Assembly (NCBI RefSeq): GCF_000565285.1
Contig: NZ_APVL01000010.1
Span: 148,167-212,166 of the forward strand
Direction: 5' to 3'
Origin: Cytobacillus firmus DS1
Lineage (GTDB): Bacteria; Bacillota; Bacilli; Bacillales; Cytobacillaceae
DNA length: 64,000 nucleotides
The position numbers were made by a program, and so were the translations under genes. The notes beneath the pieces are model-generated. The model was not told the origin of the DNA, ran no database searches, and saw only the letters and a program-made list of their open reading frames with translations. Shown piece after piece: positions 62,848-64,000 of this stretch (position 1 is its first letter; every line of letters begins with the position of its first letter).

Positions 62848-63105
62848 TTAGCGAGTACCGTCGTTTTGAACAAGCTTTACCATCATATTGGCAATGGCAT
62901 GCTGCTCATCAGGGCTTGCTACAGACCAGAGATCAGCCAGGATTTTTTCCTGGTCATTTTTTGGCTCCACTTGCTTGGCTAAATAATCGCCGATTTGATA
63001 AGCAAGGTCATTTACTGTTTCCTTATTCATTCCCTGATCCATTCCCTGATGAAGACGATCGCCAAGGAAATCTTTCCATTGCTGCCAGTTATCTAGTACA
63101 GACAT
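62848..63105 (-). CDS. ymfJ: YmfJ, DUF3243 protein
   Basis: 85-residue helical protein of DUF3243: MSVLDNWQQWKDFLGDRLHQ, then NKETVNDLAYQIGDYLAKQV and PDEQHAIANMMVKLVQ. Conserved in Bacilli next to ymfI, with no known function. AAAGGAGG lies 7 nt upstream. A separate terminator follows, so it is not co-transcribed with ymfK. Confidence 0.92.
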   Translation of the reverse strand: MSVLDNWQQWKDFLGDRLHQGMDQGMNKETVNDLAYQIGDYLAKQVEPKNDQEKILADLWSVASPDEQHAIANMMVKLVQNDGTR

Positions 63106-63220
63106 AATTTTGCCTCCTTTAAATGTTGTACAATTATATTGTGCTTAGGGGCTGAATAAAATATGCATGCACTTTGACATGACTCAAAAAATATGTGACA
63201 CTTCTTAGAACGATTGACAG

Positions 63221-63943
63221 TTACGTATACCAGCCGCCATTTACAGCCATGACCTGCCCGGTAATATACGAGGCATTTTCCGAAAGAAGAAAGGAAATGG
63301 CATTGGCTATGTCAGCAGGCAAGGCAAGCCTGCCCATAGGAATTTCACTTTTTACAGCTTCAAGCTCTTCTTCAGTAAAATCCTTCAGCATGTCCGTCTC
63401 AACGGCACCCGGGGCAATAACATTAACCCTCACCCCGTTCAGGGCAACCTCCTTGCTTAAAGCTTTTGCAAAAGCAATTTGTGCACCCTTTGCAGCGGAG
63501 TAAGCAACTTCACAAGCGGCACCCGTCTGGCCCCATATCGAGGAAACCAATACGATATTTCCGCTCCCCTTTGATAAAAGTTTCGGCAGAAGCTCTTTCG
63601 TCAGGAGAAGCGGCGAGGTCACATGAAGGTTCATCAGAGCTTCCATTTCCGTTTGCTGTATTTCAGTAAGAAGTCCATATTGTGCTGTTCCGCTATTATG
63701 AATAATGGCATCAAGTGAAAATATATTAGGAATCATTTTTTTATACCCGCCTGGTAAAGACAGGTCTGCCTGGATCGGAATAAATTCTCCGCCAAACCTT
63801 TGCAGGCGGTCCAGAAGCCTGTTGATCCCCTCCTCATTTTGATTGTAATGCAAATAAAGCGAATAGCCTTCTTCTGCCAGTTTGACGCTGACTGCCTGGC
63901 CGATTCCTCCGCTCGCTCCAGTTATTAATGCAAATTTCTTCAT
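63221..63943 (-). CDS. ymfI: YmfI, SDR reductase (EF-P modification)
   Basis: 240-residue short-chain dehydrogenase with ITGASGGIGQAVS (residues 8-20), NSGTAQYG-type motif near 88 and catalytic Ser/Tyr/Lys in VSSIWGQ near 134 and YSAAKGA near 148. In B. subtilis YmfI reduces the 5-aminopentanone adduct on EF-P Lys32; orthology is inferred from position and length. GGGAGG lies upstream of the ATG at 63943. Stands before ymfJ; the remaining 57 bases to the window edge show no gene of their own. Confidence 0.9.
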   Translation of the reverse strand: MKKFALITGASGGIGQAVSVKLAEEGYSLYLHYNQNEEGINRLLDRLQRFGGEFIPIQADLSLPGGYKKMIPNIFSLDAIIHNSGTAQYGLLTEIQQTEMEALMNLHVTSPLLLTKELLPKLLSKGSGNIVLVSSIWGQTGAACEVAYSAAKGAQIAFAKALSKEVALNGVRVNVIAPGAVETDMLKDFTEEELEAVKSEIPMGRLALPADIANAISFLLSENASYITGQVMAVNGGWYT

Positions 63944-64000
63944 TTCATATCCTCCCGAGTAGAGTAAGAAACTGATTTCGAAGGGATAGCTTACGCTATC

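Overview
The window is chromosomal DNA from an endospore-forming member of the Bacillaceae. Gene content and order follow the Bacillus subtilis ymfI-to-yneK stretch, read here mostly on the minus strand from right to left. It carries spore genes (cotE, spoVS, spoVK, sirA, a Spo0E-like phosphatase). It also carries Firmicute housekeeping loci (recA, rny, miaB, mutSL, miaA-hfq, glnRA, lexA, tkt) and sigma-A promoters with 17-bp spacing. Genus cannot be fixed from the sequence; a Cytobacillus/Mesobacillus-like relative is a guess. Relative to B. subtilis the backbone is interrupted by short insertions, and these hold most of the unusual material.

Layout, left to right. 1-6.3 kb: adenosine deaminase (cut by the edge) behind an adenine-type purine riboswitch; an NAD-salvage operon (NrtR-like regulator, PnuC transporter, NadR-like NMNAT/kinase); a bile-acid-symporter-family carrier with a D-lactate/glycolate-type FAD dehydrogenase, divergent from a FadR/GntR regulator. 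7-12.8 kb: a one-piece sigma/anti-sigma-like membrane protein, an SDR enzyme divergent from a WYL regulator, and two poorly characterised genes. 12.9-16.3 kb: a selenocysteine tRNA (selC) with its own promoter and terminator, then yneK, a DinB-like gene, ccdC, ccdB and ccdA. 16.5-22.2 kb: Spo0E-like, LrpC-like and metallo-beta-lactamase-fold genes, a BmrC/BmrD-type ABC exporter pair and a lipoprotein. 22.3-27.8 kb: yneF, sirA with a Spo0A box, tkt, and the SOS cluster ynzC-yneB-yneA divergent from lexA. 28-35.2 kb: a small membrane protein, glnA-glnR, ynbB, hflX, a TRIC-family channel, a glutaredoxin and spoVK.

35.6-43 kb: hfq-miaA, mreBH, mutL-mutS. 43-47.2 kb: a dispersed-type repeat, a YvbH-like PH-domain protein, a double VOC-domain protein, cotE, and a three-gene cassette of unrecognised small proteins between cotE and ricA. 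47.2-56.9 kb: ricA, miaB, a 2-oxoacid:ferredoxin oxidoreductase pair, an M19 dipeptidase, a structured repeat, spoVS, ymdB, rny. 57.2-64 kb: recA (SOS box), cinA, pgsA, a second copy of the structured repeat, rodZ-like ymfM, ymfK, ymfJ and ymfI.

Functional themes are NAD and purine salvage, DNA repair and SOS (recA, lexA, yneA, mutSL), RNA processing and decay (rny, ricA, hfq, miaA, miaB), nitrogen control (glnRA), cytochrome c maturation (ccdABC) and sporulation. Apart from the candidate novelties listed in the findings (selC, the cassette by cotE, the sigma/anti-sigma fusion, the covarying-hairpin repeat), most of the window is ordinary conserved backbone. No rRNA, CRISPR array, prophage or insertion sequence was seen.
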